Shown: positions 24,960 through 38,130 of the stretch, piece by piece
Position numbering within the stretch: position 1 is the stretch's first letter
Layout: the number at the start of each line of letters is the position of its first letter
DNA from: Protonemura montana
Lineage: Eukaryota > Arthropoda > Insecta > Plecoptera > Nemouridae
Direction of reading: 5' to 3'
DNA length: 64,000 bases
NCBI GenBank assembly: GCA_947568835.1
Contig: OX387605.1
Location: 5,766,001-5,830,000 of the forward strand
The notes under the pieces: model-generated
Seen by the model: the letters and a program-made list of their open reading frames with translations, nothing else
The model's database searches: none
Told to the model about the DNA's origin: nothing
Made by a program: the position numbers and the translations under genes

Positions 24960-27900
24960 ATGGCAGGGTTTCTAAGAACGCTGGGCCTTCTGTCGTGGAA
25001 GAATTTAAAATTCGTCCATAGGCATCCAATTGCATTTACCTTTGAGTTAGTGATGCCAATTTTAATATTTGGTATAATTGCATACATTCAAAGCACTTTG
25101 ACACATAATTCTGTGGAGACTGTGAATACGCCGACTTATTACAAAATTAATAGTGCTGAAGATATTATGGAAACGTTTCCCTCAGAAACAGTACAACTTT
25201 ACTATGTTCCATACAATAATTTTACAAAGAAGTTAATGGAAGAAGTAAGAAAGAAATTGACTTTTAACAGTAGAAGTAAGTACAAAATAAACATTTAATG
25301 AATTCATTTTGGGTGATATCTTTGCTATTGATATGAAATACTGATGAAAAAACTAAATCTCAATTTTGATCTGTTACCAATATTATTTTCACCTGCTACT
25401 AAAACAAAATGCCTACCCACTCTTTACATAGGCCTGGCCCCTGGTTCATGAACATTCATATTCATTGAATTGCTTTGTTATTTATAAAACACTGAGATAG
25501 CTGTACATGTCAATATGTACATTTCTTGTCGGTACAATTTTGTTGTTCCTTGCATTTTTTATATGATTGTTGTGATTTTTTTTCTAGGACTGGTGCCATT
25601 ATCTTCAGAGTCTGAATTAGAAGATATCTATTCAAAGAATCATGTAAATTTTTCGACTAGTGCCACACAAGTTATGGCAGTTATTTTTGAGGGCAGCGTT
25701 GAATTACCAAAGAATCTAGTTTACAAAATACGAACGGATAATTCAGCATGGAAAACTAGTTTACTTTTCCCAAAACATGAAGCATCTGGTCCTATTGATA
25801 ATTCGGGTTAGTTTACCGATAAAAAATTGGAATAGTCCTAAACACAAATTACGGTCATTATATTTAGATTGATTTACGTAATAGAAATGTTCTTTTTTCA
25901 GAACTGTATTTTCACTCTGGGTTCTTGGCCTTACAATACGCAATAGAAACTTCTTTTACTAATCTGATCAAGCCACAAAAAAGTATTCCTGTCGAGGTAA
26001 GCCGAATCTTGTATCGCCATACCATTAAAAGATCACACTTAGGTATACCTACTTGTTCCAAACCTGTGTACCTACTCGTGCTCTGGTATTTATTTTCATC
26101 TATTGTGGAAGTAGGATGGGGAATAACAAGGGAGTTTGCCCCTGGATGTAGGTATTTCTACATCTGGGTTAAAAGGCATGCCAACTTTTATACCAATTGG
26201 CTAATTAGGTACCTACATTGTCTGTAATTGTGTTTCAAATTCAATTGTGTATTTTGATGCATGTCAAGCATACAGCAAAACTTCCTTTTCAGTTCAACGT
26301 GCAGGAGTTTCCATACCCTCCGTACACCCCGGACGTAGGCTCGCAGTCGGCAACTGCCAGTATTCTATCGTTTGGTGTAGTCTATGGGATTATTCCACTT
26401 TTGGTGAACGTTTTGAGTGCTATTATGGGCGACAAAAGCTCGGGGGCCACAGTAAGTGACTTTCACCCTCACAACTGTTTCACTACAATAGCCATTTGCT
26501 TCGAATAACGATTTATTTTGGTATGATCTCGAAATCAACTTTTGATGAAGAACCAACAAGTTTCTGTCTGTCTTTCTTTAGGAGCTGATGAAACTTATGG
26601 GTTTGTCTCGGCTACTGCTTTGGATTTCGTGGTTCGTTCGAGCGATGGTTGTGAGCATCGTAATCGTAACAGCAATTACATGCCTGCTAATGATTCCAAT
26701 GAACGAGATGTCATCTCCTCCATTTGCCGAAAGTGACTTTAGTCTCATCTGGGTGATGCTCATTCTGTACTTTGCAGCTGTGGCTGTTTTTATATTTTTC
26801 ATTTCAACATTATTTTCTAAAGGTAAGTCTGTACTGGGACATGAGTTATGTTCTTGGAGATAAAAGAAACCAATTTCCAAGAAAAGCTTTTCACTTTTTT
26901 CATGCTAAGAAACACGTCAAGTTTGTTTTATTTCGCCATCATGCCACCTGACTAATTTTCTGTGTTATAACTTTCAGCAATATTTGCATCAATCTTCAGC
27001 CAAATTATTTGGGTTGCATCGTTTTCTGTGGGCCAAAACCTAGTTAAAAGTTCTTCAGGATTTTCAATAAAATTATTGGTGTCATTTTTCCCAAATATGG
27101 CCATTTATTGGGGCCTATCAATAGTTGAATCTTTTGAGGCTAGACGTAAGTATTGTCTGTTTCTCTATCATCTGTGGTGCCAAGCAAACATGAAAGTTTT
27201 TCCGAATACAGAATCGAGAATTTTATTGACGTAGAAATCGTGCTTTTATCTCATTGGCCAGTTATAAAACATCATCTGTATTTTACAAATTGATGATTTG
27301 TTTTCAGATGTTGGAGCCCATTGGAGTAACCTGTGCAAACTTCCAGAAGGCGGGACGTTTGGCATGAGCTTGGCTCACGTTTTGATAATGCTCATTGTGG
27401 ATATTGTTTTGTTCAGTTTCCTCACTTGGTACCTGGACTCTGTGATGCCGGGCACCTACGGAGTCCCACTTCCCTGGGATTTCTGTTTCTCGGTTAGTTT
27501 CTCTGATGTTAATTGTGGATATAAACATATCAGCCATACACAGTCCAGGAAAACCCAAGCAAACTAGGCAAACTAGGCAAAGAAAATATACAAAAATCTC
27601 ACCTGTTCCAATAAAAGCATTTGAATGGTAACATTTCATTTTTTGAGAACCCACCAACTTTCACTCACTTATCAAACTTAAGCTATCGGTATGATTTTCT
27701 AATAATTGGGATCCCTATATTATTATATTTTGTATCTAATTTTACAGCAGGGCTATTGGCGCAGCAGTCGTGTTGATTCATCCCAGCTGTTCAACTCACT
27801 GCCAAATCTTAAAAACTACGAGCCAGCTCCAGAGGTACAAAGCTTTAACTAGATGTGTAACAGAGAGTCCTAATACTAATGATACAAGAAGCCGTCTTCA

Positions 27901-30900
27901 AATAATCGTTAACTTGTTCTTGTCAACTAGAATCTAGAAGTGGGCATCCGGGTTCAAGATCTCCGCAAGACCTACCCCTCGGGTAAAGTGGCCGTTGATG
28001 GCGTCACGCTGGACATATACGAGGATCAGATCACGGCGTTACTGGGCCACAACGGGGCTGGGAAAACCACCACCATGTCCATCTTGACTGGTGAGAAACT
28101 TGTACTAGTTTCTCTCCTAAACTCGTTGTGGATAGAAACGGTTTTCACATATTTCTGACGCATTGTTTGTGTGCAGGAATGCTGGCATCTTCAAGTGGTA
28201 ACATATGGATCAACAATTACAATATCCGCACGGACTTGTCTAAAGTTCGTGAGAGCCTGGGACTGTGTCCACAGCACAACATGCTGTTTCCGGAGCTAAC
28301 CGTCATGGAGCATCTCGTCTTCTTCGGCATGGTGAGCAAGAACGTTGCTTGAACTTGAAAGTAACTGTTCTGCAACTTGACCGTTACTCTATTTTCAATT
28401 AAGTGTTAACTATAACCATTCCATTGAGCGCATGAGCCAATACTATGCTTAATCATTCTTTATTATTATTGTTTGGGTTTGGAGATGCATCAACCTATTA
28501 GTTCAATCTTGGTGAACATTTTTTTAACTTATTGAATTTGATTCCAAATAATTTAGACTTAAATAGTAGATAAATATAAAGCTCGGTTATGGTGCAAGAT
28601 GGTTATTGCATTTTCGTTTCATTATTATTTATTGCACTGAAGTACAAATCTGAGATTTTATTAGTAGAAACAAACCGTCACAGATCATGCAGAAACCTCT
28701 GATTGGGTATGCTCGGTGGTAATTTTTTGTTACACTTTCTGCCATAGCTAAAAGGTTGCAGCAAGGCTGATGCACAAAGAGATGCATTGAGTCTGCTGGA
28801 ACATCTCAGCCTGGAGGAGAAGTCGGGCGTGATGGGCTCTAAGCTGTCGGGCGGAATGAAACGTAAATTGTCCCTTGGTATCGCTCTGGTTGGAGGCAGC
28901 CGTGTGGTCATGCTCGATGAACCGACATCTGGCCTCGATCCAGAGGCACGCAGAAAGGTACAGTGCATGTCACGCTCAGCCACTAAGTTACCCGTAGGAG
29001 CACACAGACATAGGCGCTTAAGAAAATACCATCATTATTTGAATCTCAAGTAAATTGCCAAATTGCAATTGCTGTATTTTCCCACCTATTTAGTCATGAG
29101 TGCAGATAAAAATGTTATTTTTTTTAACAGCAATATTAGGTAATATTGCAGAAGCCCTATATTATTTTCTGTGAATGATCAGAACATTGTTACTCTGTAG
29201 GCCAGCCAGCTTAAAAACTACAAGATAAATCAATATGCAGGAAGTTACTAAAGAAAATGTGTAACTTGATTGTTGACAGGTCTGGGATTTGTTGCTGAGC
29301 ATGAGAGGCCAGCGGACAATCTTGCTGACAACACACTTCATGGAGGAAGCGGACGTTTTAGGAGACCGGATTGCCATCATGGACCATGGTAAAGTGCAGT
29401 GCTACGGTTCTGCTCTTTATCTGAAGAAGCTTTACGGTGAGCACTTATCTATCTAACACACCACAGTTTATCATTTTATCACAATTTATCTTCCTACAAT
29501 ATAAATAATTTTGTACTTTGTAAAAAAAAAAAAAATGTAAAAAAATCTTAAATACATTTTAAATGAGATTGCAATCTTTGTATTCAGCATAATATGAAAT
29601 CCCAGCAAAGATTAGCCCTGCTCCATCATAGCCTTTCAACCACCATAGCTAAATAGCTTACCAACATTGAAATGGAACAGACACTTTTGAGAGAAACCGA
29701 TACATTATCAGCAGTGGTGTAGTCCTGGGTATTCGGCGTATCTCAAAGAAAGGCAAACAAATTTGCTGATATGCAAGCTTCTGCGTTTTCAAAAAAAATG
29801 TGATCCCTCACATTTAGTGACTTTTACTTCAAGAATTTGTTTTCAGTTTTTTGACTCCTTGGTTTAAACGTTGTTGTTTAGAATGTACTTCATATTCATT
29901 ATAATTTATAATATCCCTGGTTCCATTTGAAGTATTGCATATATGTTGAATACATTTTTGTTAGAACATACTGACTCCTTCAATGCATAAACAACCACTT
30001 AAAATGTAGAAAAGGAAACAATAGGTTTCCAATTCCAAAAAGTGCAAAATCCGACAACATTTTAGAAATTTGCCTCCCCCCCCCCCTCTCCTCGTAACTG
30101 CCGAAAGGTGGAAAATCCTAGTGTAACCACTTTGAGCATGCAATAAGTATGCATTTACACAAAATCCCACTAAGTATTTCAATTATTTCAATCAGTCACG
30201 TTACAAGCACTGTTATCTTCCCAGGCGCGGGCTACATACTGAAGTTGCTGACACGTGACGAGCACAACGAGACTGCGATTGCGCAGTTTGTGCTACGTTC
30301 GCTGCCCAGCGCTAAGATGAAGAGTCGGCTCGGCACGGAGATTTCATTCGCGTTGCCACTAGAGCAGAAGCCGCTCTTCCCTGCACTATTCCACGAGATC
30401 GAGTCCAACAAGTCAGCACTCGGCATTGTGTCCATGGGTGTTTCGCTAACCACCCTCGAAGACGTGTTTCTCAACGTCGGCAAGTTGGCTAAGGACGCGG
30501 TGAGTGAACCTGTGCATAATCTGCCTCGTTGATCTTCTGTTTCGTGTTTTCTATATTTTTCAAAATCAAGTTGTTGGTAATTGCCACCATTCAACAAATT
30601 TTTAGCTGCAAGTGGTCAAGTCAAATTGATCAGCACATATTTGATTAAAAATGGTTCTCTTTCTAATTAAATAACCTTATTTTTTAAATTTGCAATTAGT
30701 TATTCTCTTTAATACCGGAGAAACAACCTGGTTTCAGAGCCGATATGAGAAGGACAACCTGTGTGGCTAGATCTTATGTGACAGTTTCTGGGGTGAAATG
30801 TCACCCTATTTTTACCAGATCATGGTTAAAGCTTTGCCTGATCTTCTATGTGATAAATTGTTTTACAGGACGATGAAGTTGATGGGAAGCGCAGCCAAGG

Positions 30901-33900
30901 GGACAAAGCGGACAGCACAGAGCTGCTGCAGAAAGGAATTTACAAGAGACTGAAAGGAATTTCGTTCAGGATACAACAACTCGAAGGACTGCTCATAAAG
31001 AAGTTCATATACTCATGTAGACACTGGGGGCTTCTCCTTGTGCTGGTATGACCACTCTTTTCTTCATTCAGTAATTGGTTACTGGGCATTACTCATATTT
31101 GTACTAATTTATTATATCAGACTTGTGGACATCCCTCTGTTGTTGATCAATACATAATAATAATTAGAAATAAAATAACTGACCCTGTGGTCAAAATTTT
31201 CTTCATTCATCATCAACCATCGTTGATCAATCATTTTAAGCATTTACGCATTTGTGTGTGTTGTTAAAGAAGCTTGAATCTATCTTCCAGGTATCCATAG
31301 CCTTGCTGACGATGGCGAGCACCATCTCGCTGAGTTTCAATGTGCTGGGCTCACAAGCCACGTCTGAGCCGCCGTTAGCGCTATCTCTGGGTCGGTTCGG
31401 TGCTACCGAGGTGCTGCATACGGCCACGCGGAGTGTGGCGCGGTGGTACGAGGCTCTCGTCACTGCCCAGGGGTCGGTCTCGCGAGCAGTTGCCAACGAC
31501 GACGGGCTGCCTTCTGCCATACTGGCCGTAGCTGCCAACGATATGGGTGAGTTTCACTGGATTTTTGGGGGTTTATAAAAGTGTATTAATGCACTTGTCT
31601 CTTAATAGTGTTTCCTCCACAACCTGTACAACCACTGTCAGCGTCTTATTTCTCCCGCCCAACATGGCTTCCTACCCCGAAGATCCACGGTAACTATCCT
31701 CGCCTCCTACGGCAATGACGTAACCTATCACCTTAACGACGGCAAACAAGTGGATGTCATCTACATGGACTTTTCTCAAGCTTTAGATAGTGTGAATCAT
31801 ACTCTCCTTATTTACTGTCTCAGGTTCTTCGGGGTTGATGGTCTCTCCTAAAAATAATATCAAACTATCTTGCCAACCGAAGGCAGCTGGTGGCAAATCC
31901 TTTAGAATGCCAGGTTTCCTGAAACGACGCTGCCTTGCTGACTTCTCGATCTCAACTAACAGACTTAAATTTCTCTCCACCATACGACCAATAGTTGACT
32001 ACGCGTTAGTGATTTGCAACCCACACCACAAGCTGGATATCTCCACTATCGAACAACTGCAACAACGTTTCGTCAAATAGATTAATTACAAAGCCCAGAT
32101 AGACCATCACTCCTTTGACTACCCACAAACGTGCAGCAAACTAAACCTACCAACTCACGCACAGCGTAGGGAGCTGACCGACCTCACATTCCTACACAAA
32201 CTCGGTGCTGGCACGTAGCCTACTCTTGTCAAAGAGCACCAAGGGAACCACCAGCTTAACGTCCCTTCCGAAGGACTGTACAACGCGAACAACAGGATTC
32301 CTCCACAAATCCATGCTGTCGAGAGATTAATAAGCGAGGCGAGTGAAGTTGCTGTACTAACTTTCATCCCTCCAACCTCTCTCCCAAACAGAACTGGTCA
32401 TGAGTATGACGGTCACCCATCCAATACCTGGCTTAGCGCAGTGTTGCTTAACTTTGGTGATCTAACGAGAACCGGTGTTTCCAACATGCAAAACCGTTCG
32501 GTGGTAGTTCCATGACTGCTTTGTAGTCTTAGCGAAAAATATTCTACTCTGTATTTAAGATTGGCATAACTGCTAGTCTAAAGCTAACCTGTGTAAGATT
32601 TTGACGTCAGGGGCTCACGAGGAAGGATAGTAGGGGTTTTCAACAATTAATAGGACCGTCAATCATCAGATGCATTTCAACATTTAAAGAGAGAACAATC
32701 TGCTTTCATTGCTTTTCTCTATGAACAAAGATGGTGGTCATGTGTAGTAATATGCAGAAAGTCATGCAGCTAACTCCGCACGCCTATGACCAGCAGACTT
32801 TAAATAAACTTTTTACATTGCTCTAAATCATTTCAGCACACTACCGAGAAGGTCTGATGGTGGCGGCAGACATCCGCGCCAACACCAGCCTCATCTACGT
32901 CAACGCCATGTACTCGGGCTTCTCTTACCACAGCGCTCCGATTTCCGTGAACCTGTTGAACAACGCGTTGCTCAGAGGCTTCATGAACTCAGACCAGTAT
33001 TCAGTCACAGTCATCAACCATCCATTCAAGGAACACAGGGTTAGTTTCCATTCGGTTGTTCGATGTCTCTTCCCCCTTGGATGTCTCTTCCTCGGTCTCT
33101 TCCCCCTTGAGTGGAGGTCTTATCTCATCTTGCAAAAGCTGGAACATGTGTGCCTGAGTAGCTCAGTTGGTATAGCACCCGACCGGCAATTGGGAGGTCC
33201 TGGGTTCGTATCCCGGCCAGGCTAGCTTCCTTTCCAATTACAGGAATGTATATGCACTAATTTAAAATACTGGGAGATCCATGACACTTGCAATACACTC
33301 ATTGAAAAAGTCTCGTAAGTGATACAATAAAATTCAAATAGCATAACTAGTACCCATCCAGAAAACCACTTTTTCTAAAGAATACCCACCAACTTTGGCT
33401 TGTAACCCAAATCTCTTGATTCCATGACAGGATCTTCAAGATGCCATCATCCAATCAGTGTTGGTCGGTGCCATCTGGCAGATCATGTTGCCATTCGGCC
33501 TCTGCTTCCTGCTTGGCTACTTTCTGATCTTCCCGCTGACGGAACGGCTTAACAACGGCAAGCAGCTGCAGCTGATGTCTGGCATACGCCCGCTTGGCTA
33601 TTGGGCGGTCTGCTACTTCTGCGACCTGCTCGTGTACGTGCTAGCTGCGCTCGCTATGGTCACCATGCTCTACTTGTGGGACGTCAACGGTGCTTTCGGT
33701 GGCTCTACAGAAGCCGGTCAGTCACACTCTTATCATTCAGTCATCTTCTCCAAAGTGTGATTTTCACATTTACGTTTTCCTAACGCATTCTTTTTTCAGG
33801 TGTGCTGACATTAATACTCGTCCTACATGGCTTGAGTGGGATCCCGTATGCGTATTTTTTCAGCTACTTTAGCAAAACGCCACTAGCTGGCTTCAGCATA

Positions 33901-36900
33901 TTCTTCACGATCAATTGTATGATGGGTAAGTAACTAATTAGATACAAGTAAATGGATTAAATGCATTTGCTACAGTTACTGGCAGTGGAACTGCTGTCCA
34001 AGCTTGCATAACATTATCCATGCAGGTATGCAGAACCCCTAAGGTATTTTAGTTACCCAACCACAATGCCACCTCAATTGCACAAATTGCAATGGCATGT
34101 ATTGCAAATTTGGCACTATGACTGCTGTTTTCAACTCTAAAGTCCTTAAAATAATTCAAGGGCAATGCAGATATCTCTATTCGAAGTAAAAACTCTGCAT
34201 TTCGGCCATAACGTAGGTTTTTCTTGCAGTTACGATAGTGCCAGCAGTGGTGTCGCTTGCAGAAGTGTACGCAAATCAGAGCTCGTACTTGAGTGCCGCG
34301 AAGAAAGTGCTCTGCCTCTCTCCTCCGTACGGCCTAGTGTTGTGCCTGATGAACTTCGTGGGCCGGGTGGTGCAGAACAACCGATGCTCCTCGATGACTG
34401 AGATCGCCAGGAAACAGCTCTGTCTGGAGAGTCCTGCAGACCCCTGCTGTGGTGAGTTTTTAGATTCACAATTATGTTCATTGTAAAATTTAATGTTACC
34501 AAGAGGCTGGGTACATTACCACTTGCATCATTCAAGAAGGCCATGTTATATAAATTACACTAAACACTCAGAAAAAAATATTGTGCCTGGTTAGCAGGAC
34601 CCCTTCTGGTCCCGGTTAAATGTTCTTAAGATGTACTTTAAGTTCCTTGGCCATTATTTGAAATGAGATCTAGATTTAGGCCTGGATATAAGATTTTATA
34701 TATGAGACCTTGTCTCGTTGCTTTCATACTTTTTAATGATTGGCACGGTGTACTCAGGTGCCCCCCAAGAGCCAGCGCCTGCGTACCTGGAGCTGGAAAG
34801 CACAAGCGATCCCGGCGCAATCGGCTGGCCGCTGATCATCCTTGCTGCAGACGCTGCCGTCTACCTGGCCATCATCTTGCTGATGGACCACGGCATGGTG
34901 GCGCGCATAGTGGAGGCCGTCAAGAGGGCGTGGCTTGCACGGTCGCAATCGGGTGCTGACCAAGATGAGGTCGACGCCGACGTGCAGCTGGAGATGGACC
35001 GCGTCAACGAGAGTGAGTCGACTCGCGGGTCAGGATGTGTCCGACGTATGTATGCTGTGATATTGTCTGACTGGAATTGTGGTTTCGGGCTGAGCTGGAG
35101 ATTGTATGAAACTTCTTTTTTGCCGTTCCGTTCCTCACCTAAGTTGCTGTTTGTGCTGTAGGCAGTCAGTCGAAGACTTGAACCGAAAATGTTGGGCAAA
35201 TATGGTTTTACCTACAGGTAGGCCTGCTTTGCGTTAATCGATAAGGTGGCGTTTCGTTGCATACCCCATGTACAGAACAAAGGACCAGTTTGTTACTAGA
35301 ACTCCTAAAGCCTCAAAACCTCATATGGATTTAGTAAACATTTATTTGGGCTCAAAATGTTCTGATTATCCCATCATCCTTTGAGAGGACCTTACATTTT
35401 GGAAAAACAACGCCTAGAGCATTGAGCACGACTCATTGGCTCCAAGTTTTGAAAATGGTGGCTCATGTTAAGCTTCAAATGCATAGACACTCTTTGAGTG
35501 TGATAAGTCAAAGAATAAAACGAGTCTTTGTTCGGCAGGCGATGGAGACGTGTTGGCTGTGACTGCGCTGAGCAAGGTGTTTGGGCGAGCACACCATGCC
35601 GTGCGTGGACTCAGCTTCGGCGTGCCACCGGGCGACTGCTTTGGCCTGCTCGGAGTCAACGGCGCCGGCAAAACCACTACCTTCCGCATGCTCACTGGTG
35701 ACCTTCAGCCAACGGGAGGCAACGCCAGCATTGATGGCTTCGACCTCGCAACACACAGGGACCAGGTGACCAATTCAGATCTTTTTGTTTAATTCAGATT
35801 CCAATTTGACAGTCTTGCATCCAGTTTCCAAGGCAGTTCTTGTTTCCAAAAATATTGCAGATCTAAAAATGTAAGAAACTACCAAAACCCAAGTAAACAA
35901 CGTCATTGACTGATGAGGTTGAAGCATTATGAAGGGTTAACGTTCTGCGGTCTCTAATACTCATAGATGTACTCACTTCACTGATCCAAGTTTTCTTGAT
36001 CCAAGATGACATTTGTGCCGACAGCTTCAACAATTCTGTTTGTCTGTGTTGTTGCATTGCAGATAAGATGGAAAATTGACAACGATAACATTTTGTTTCA
36101 GTTCTTGTCACAAATCGGGTACTGCCCGCAGTTTGATGGTTTTAATGAGTCGTTGACTGGCCGGGAAATCCTGGAGCTGTATGCGCGACTCCGGGGAATT
36201 CCCATGGATGAGATCAGGAACCAAGTGCGTCGTTGGCTGCTAGTGATGGGTAAGTCTTTGAGGCACTCACAAACATCCAAAGAAAAAAGACCCAACAAGA
36301 CACAAGGCACAAAGCACACTTTCCTAAATCTCTTTGACATTATAATTTTTTTATTTTAATTCTAGAAAAGATTTTGTTTAGGAACACTAACAGCTTTTCT
36401 GGATCACATAATGTAATGAAACTAGCAGTAATTATAATTATATTGATATTATCTTTGCAATATTGTTTATATTGTTGTTATCTTAAAAACCAATTTTAGA
36501 AGTTAGCTACACTTCAGCTATATGTAGAAAGCAAATCAAGGAAAAGTTGACAAAATTCTAGGAATCATGAAAATGCATTAAAAAAATGTACAGCGCATGT
36601 CCTACAAACACAACTTCTAACTCTTTTAGTTCACAGTTATTTTTCCTATCCACCAATTCACACCAATGTACCAATGCACAAATGTAATATCCAGGCCTGG
36701 AGGAGTACCAGGACTGCGTGAGTGCCACATACAGCGGTGGCAACAAGCGCAAGCTGAGTACCGCGATGGCGCTAATCGGCGAACCTGCACTGGTTTTCCT
36801 GGACGAGCCAACAAGCGGCGTTGACCCTGTGGCGCGCAGGAATCTCTGGAAGGTGCTGGCTGCCGCGCAAACCACGGACACCGCCATTGTTCTCACCTCG

Positions 36901-38130
36901 CACAGGTAGATGGCGAATCAACTCGGAGTTATCGTTGTAGTACACGACAATGATCTGAATTTAAACATGTATGCATTTATACATGTGTGTTATATAATCT
37001 AGAAAGTTTGTCAAATTGATTCAAATTAGTGAAAAAACGTAATTTGACAAATTGAATGAAAAACAGAATCTGTAACATTTCACTTAGCAAAAAAAGCCAA
37101 GTGGCCCTAGTGTGGGAAGTTTATGATACATACATCCATGCAGTTTAAAAGCCAAACATTTAACAGGAACAATTATTTTGCTTTTGATGCATTGTGTTTT
37201 TATCTTGATTTTCAGCATGGAAGAATGTGAAGCCCTGTGCAATCGACTGGCTATCATGGTTGACGGACAGTTCAAGTGCATTGGCGAAACACAGTATCTC
37301 AAGGAAAAGTTTGGGCAGGGATTCACCGTACTCATCAAGCTGAAGACCAACGAGCCAGACCCAAATGCAGTGGACACGTTCAAGGGTGCCTTCGTAGCGA
37401 TGTTTGCCAACTCTGTTCTTAAAGATGAACACCAGGTATGCCAGCCCCCTCAATGCTAAACTCCTCTTTTTGTTAGTAGAAACATGGCTTGCCAATAAGG
37501 GTCTCCTGCTGTCAGGCAAGGATTAAGCTTTGTAGTTACTAGTGGTGGCTAGGTACTTGCTAATATTTCTATGTATCTTGTTAATTAGATTGAGTACCCA
37601 TAGGAGTTCATGCTAGTTTTTAGCTGCTATATTTGCAAATTTCGGTTCTTAATTCAAGGGCAGATATCAGAATAGTTTACTTATGGCTTGTACAGGAGGT
37701 GTTAACGAAAGTAACTACAGTAACTTTGGAAAACTAGAAGATTATTGGTATGTACATCAATTCTTCTCACGTCTAGTGGACAGTAAGGAATCAAATCACG
37801 GTTATCAGCTGGTGTTCTTACCAGCTGAGCTCAAGAGACACACTAATAGCTTGATAGCTAGACAAATAAAGAAACTTGAAACTTGATATTAAAAAAATAA
37901 TAAAGTCTTTTTTGATTTTAATGAACTTATTTAGAATTCACAAGCATCGACACTTATTTCAGGGCTGGCTGCATTACCATTTGACTGACCCGAATACACG
38001 GTGGAAAGACTTATTTTCCAACATGGAAGAGCTCAAGATGAGATATTCAACTGTTGAAGATTACACTGTCAGCGAGACTACACTGGAGCAAGTTTTCTTA
38101 TCTTTTGCTAAGCGTTCGAATTTGAGCTAA
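24960..38130 (+). CDS. ABC transporter, subfamily A (full transporter)
   Basis: Twenty-five coding exons: 24960-25275, 25588-25806, 25902-25996, 26293-26451, 26582-26822, 26978-27145, 27308-27492, 27748-27834, 27931-28090, 28177-28331, 28748-28957, 29280-29436, 30225-30499, 30869-31045, 31291-31546, 32837-33039, 33431-33716, 33800-33925, 34230-34451, 34758-35012, 35539-35765, 36102-36249, 36695-36905, 37216-37435, 37963-38130; about 1641 residues, normal for ABCA3-like proteins. Layout is membrane domain, NBD1, membrane domain, NBD2. NBD1 has Walker A GHNGAGKT (about 529), Q-loop CPQHN, signature LSGGM (about 628), Walker [13 protein letters not shown] and H-loop [12 protein letters not shown]2 has [14 protein letters not shown], signature YSGGN and [11 protein letters not shown]. 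Both ATP sites look intact. ABCA proteins move lipids across membranes; substrate unknown. The start ATG lies in an exon whose acceptor is at 24925. Confidence 0.93.
31600..32400 (+). mobile_element. Degraded non-LTR retrotransposon (LINE) reverse transcriptase fragment
   Basis: Within the ABCA intron 31547-32836. The + frame from about 31619 reads [14 protein letters not shown], then [17 protein letters not shown], the conserved finger/palm motifs of LINE reverse transcriptases, and ends at a TAA near 31850. A second piece at 31959-32080 ([14 protein letters not shown], then TIEQLQQRF) matches the region downstream of the RT core, and [16 protein letters not shown] follows at about 32168. 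The catalytic YADD region is deleted and no endonuclease is present. It is a fossil and cannot move by itself. Confidence 0.8.
32294..32490 (-). repeat. 5S-rRNA-like repeat at the LINE 3' end (copy 2)
   Basis: On the minus strand, 32490-32411 reads like 5S rRNA: GTTGGAAACACCGGTTCTCG, GATCACCAAAGTTAAGCAAC and GGATGGGTGACC. It follows the LINE remnant but in the opposite orientation to the reverse transcriptase. The adjoining 32294-32346 is shared with copy 1 at 22942-22993, showing that the 5S-like part and this tail travel together. Confidence 0.72.
33152..33222 (+). repeat. tRNA-like sequence (tRNA-Ala-like pseudogene or SINE head)
   Basis: A box (TAGCTCAGTTGGTATAGCA) and B box (GGTTCGTATCC) are clear. 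The anticodon stem CCCGA/TTGGG and T stem CTGGG/CCCGG pair, and the loop would give anticodon GGC (Ala). However base 33 is C rather than U, the D stem has a mismatch and the acceptor stem pairs poorly unless shifted. It lies in an ABCA intron. A tRNA-derived SINE head or pseudogene is more likely than a working tRNA gene. Confidence 0.55.

Noticed and set aside
31600-32400. Active LINE
   Set aside because: Stop codon after the palm motif, deletion of the catalytic YADD region and no endonuclease.
33152-33222. Functional tRNA-Ala gene
   Set aside because: Base 33 is not U, the D stem is imperfect and the acceptor stem does not pair in the normal register.
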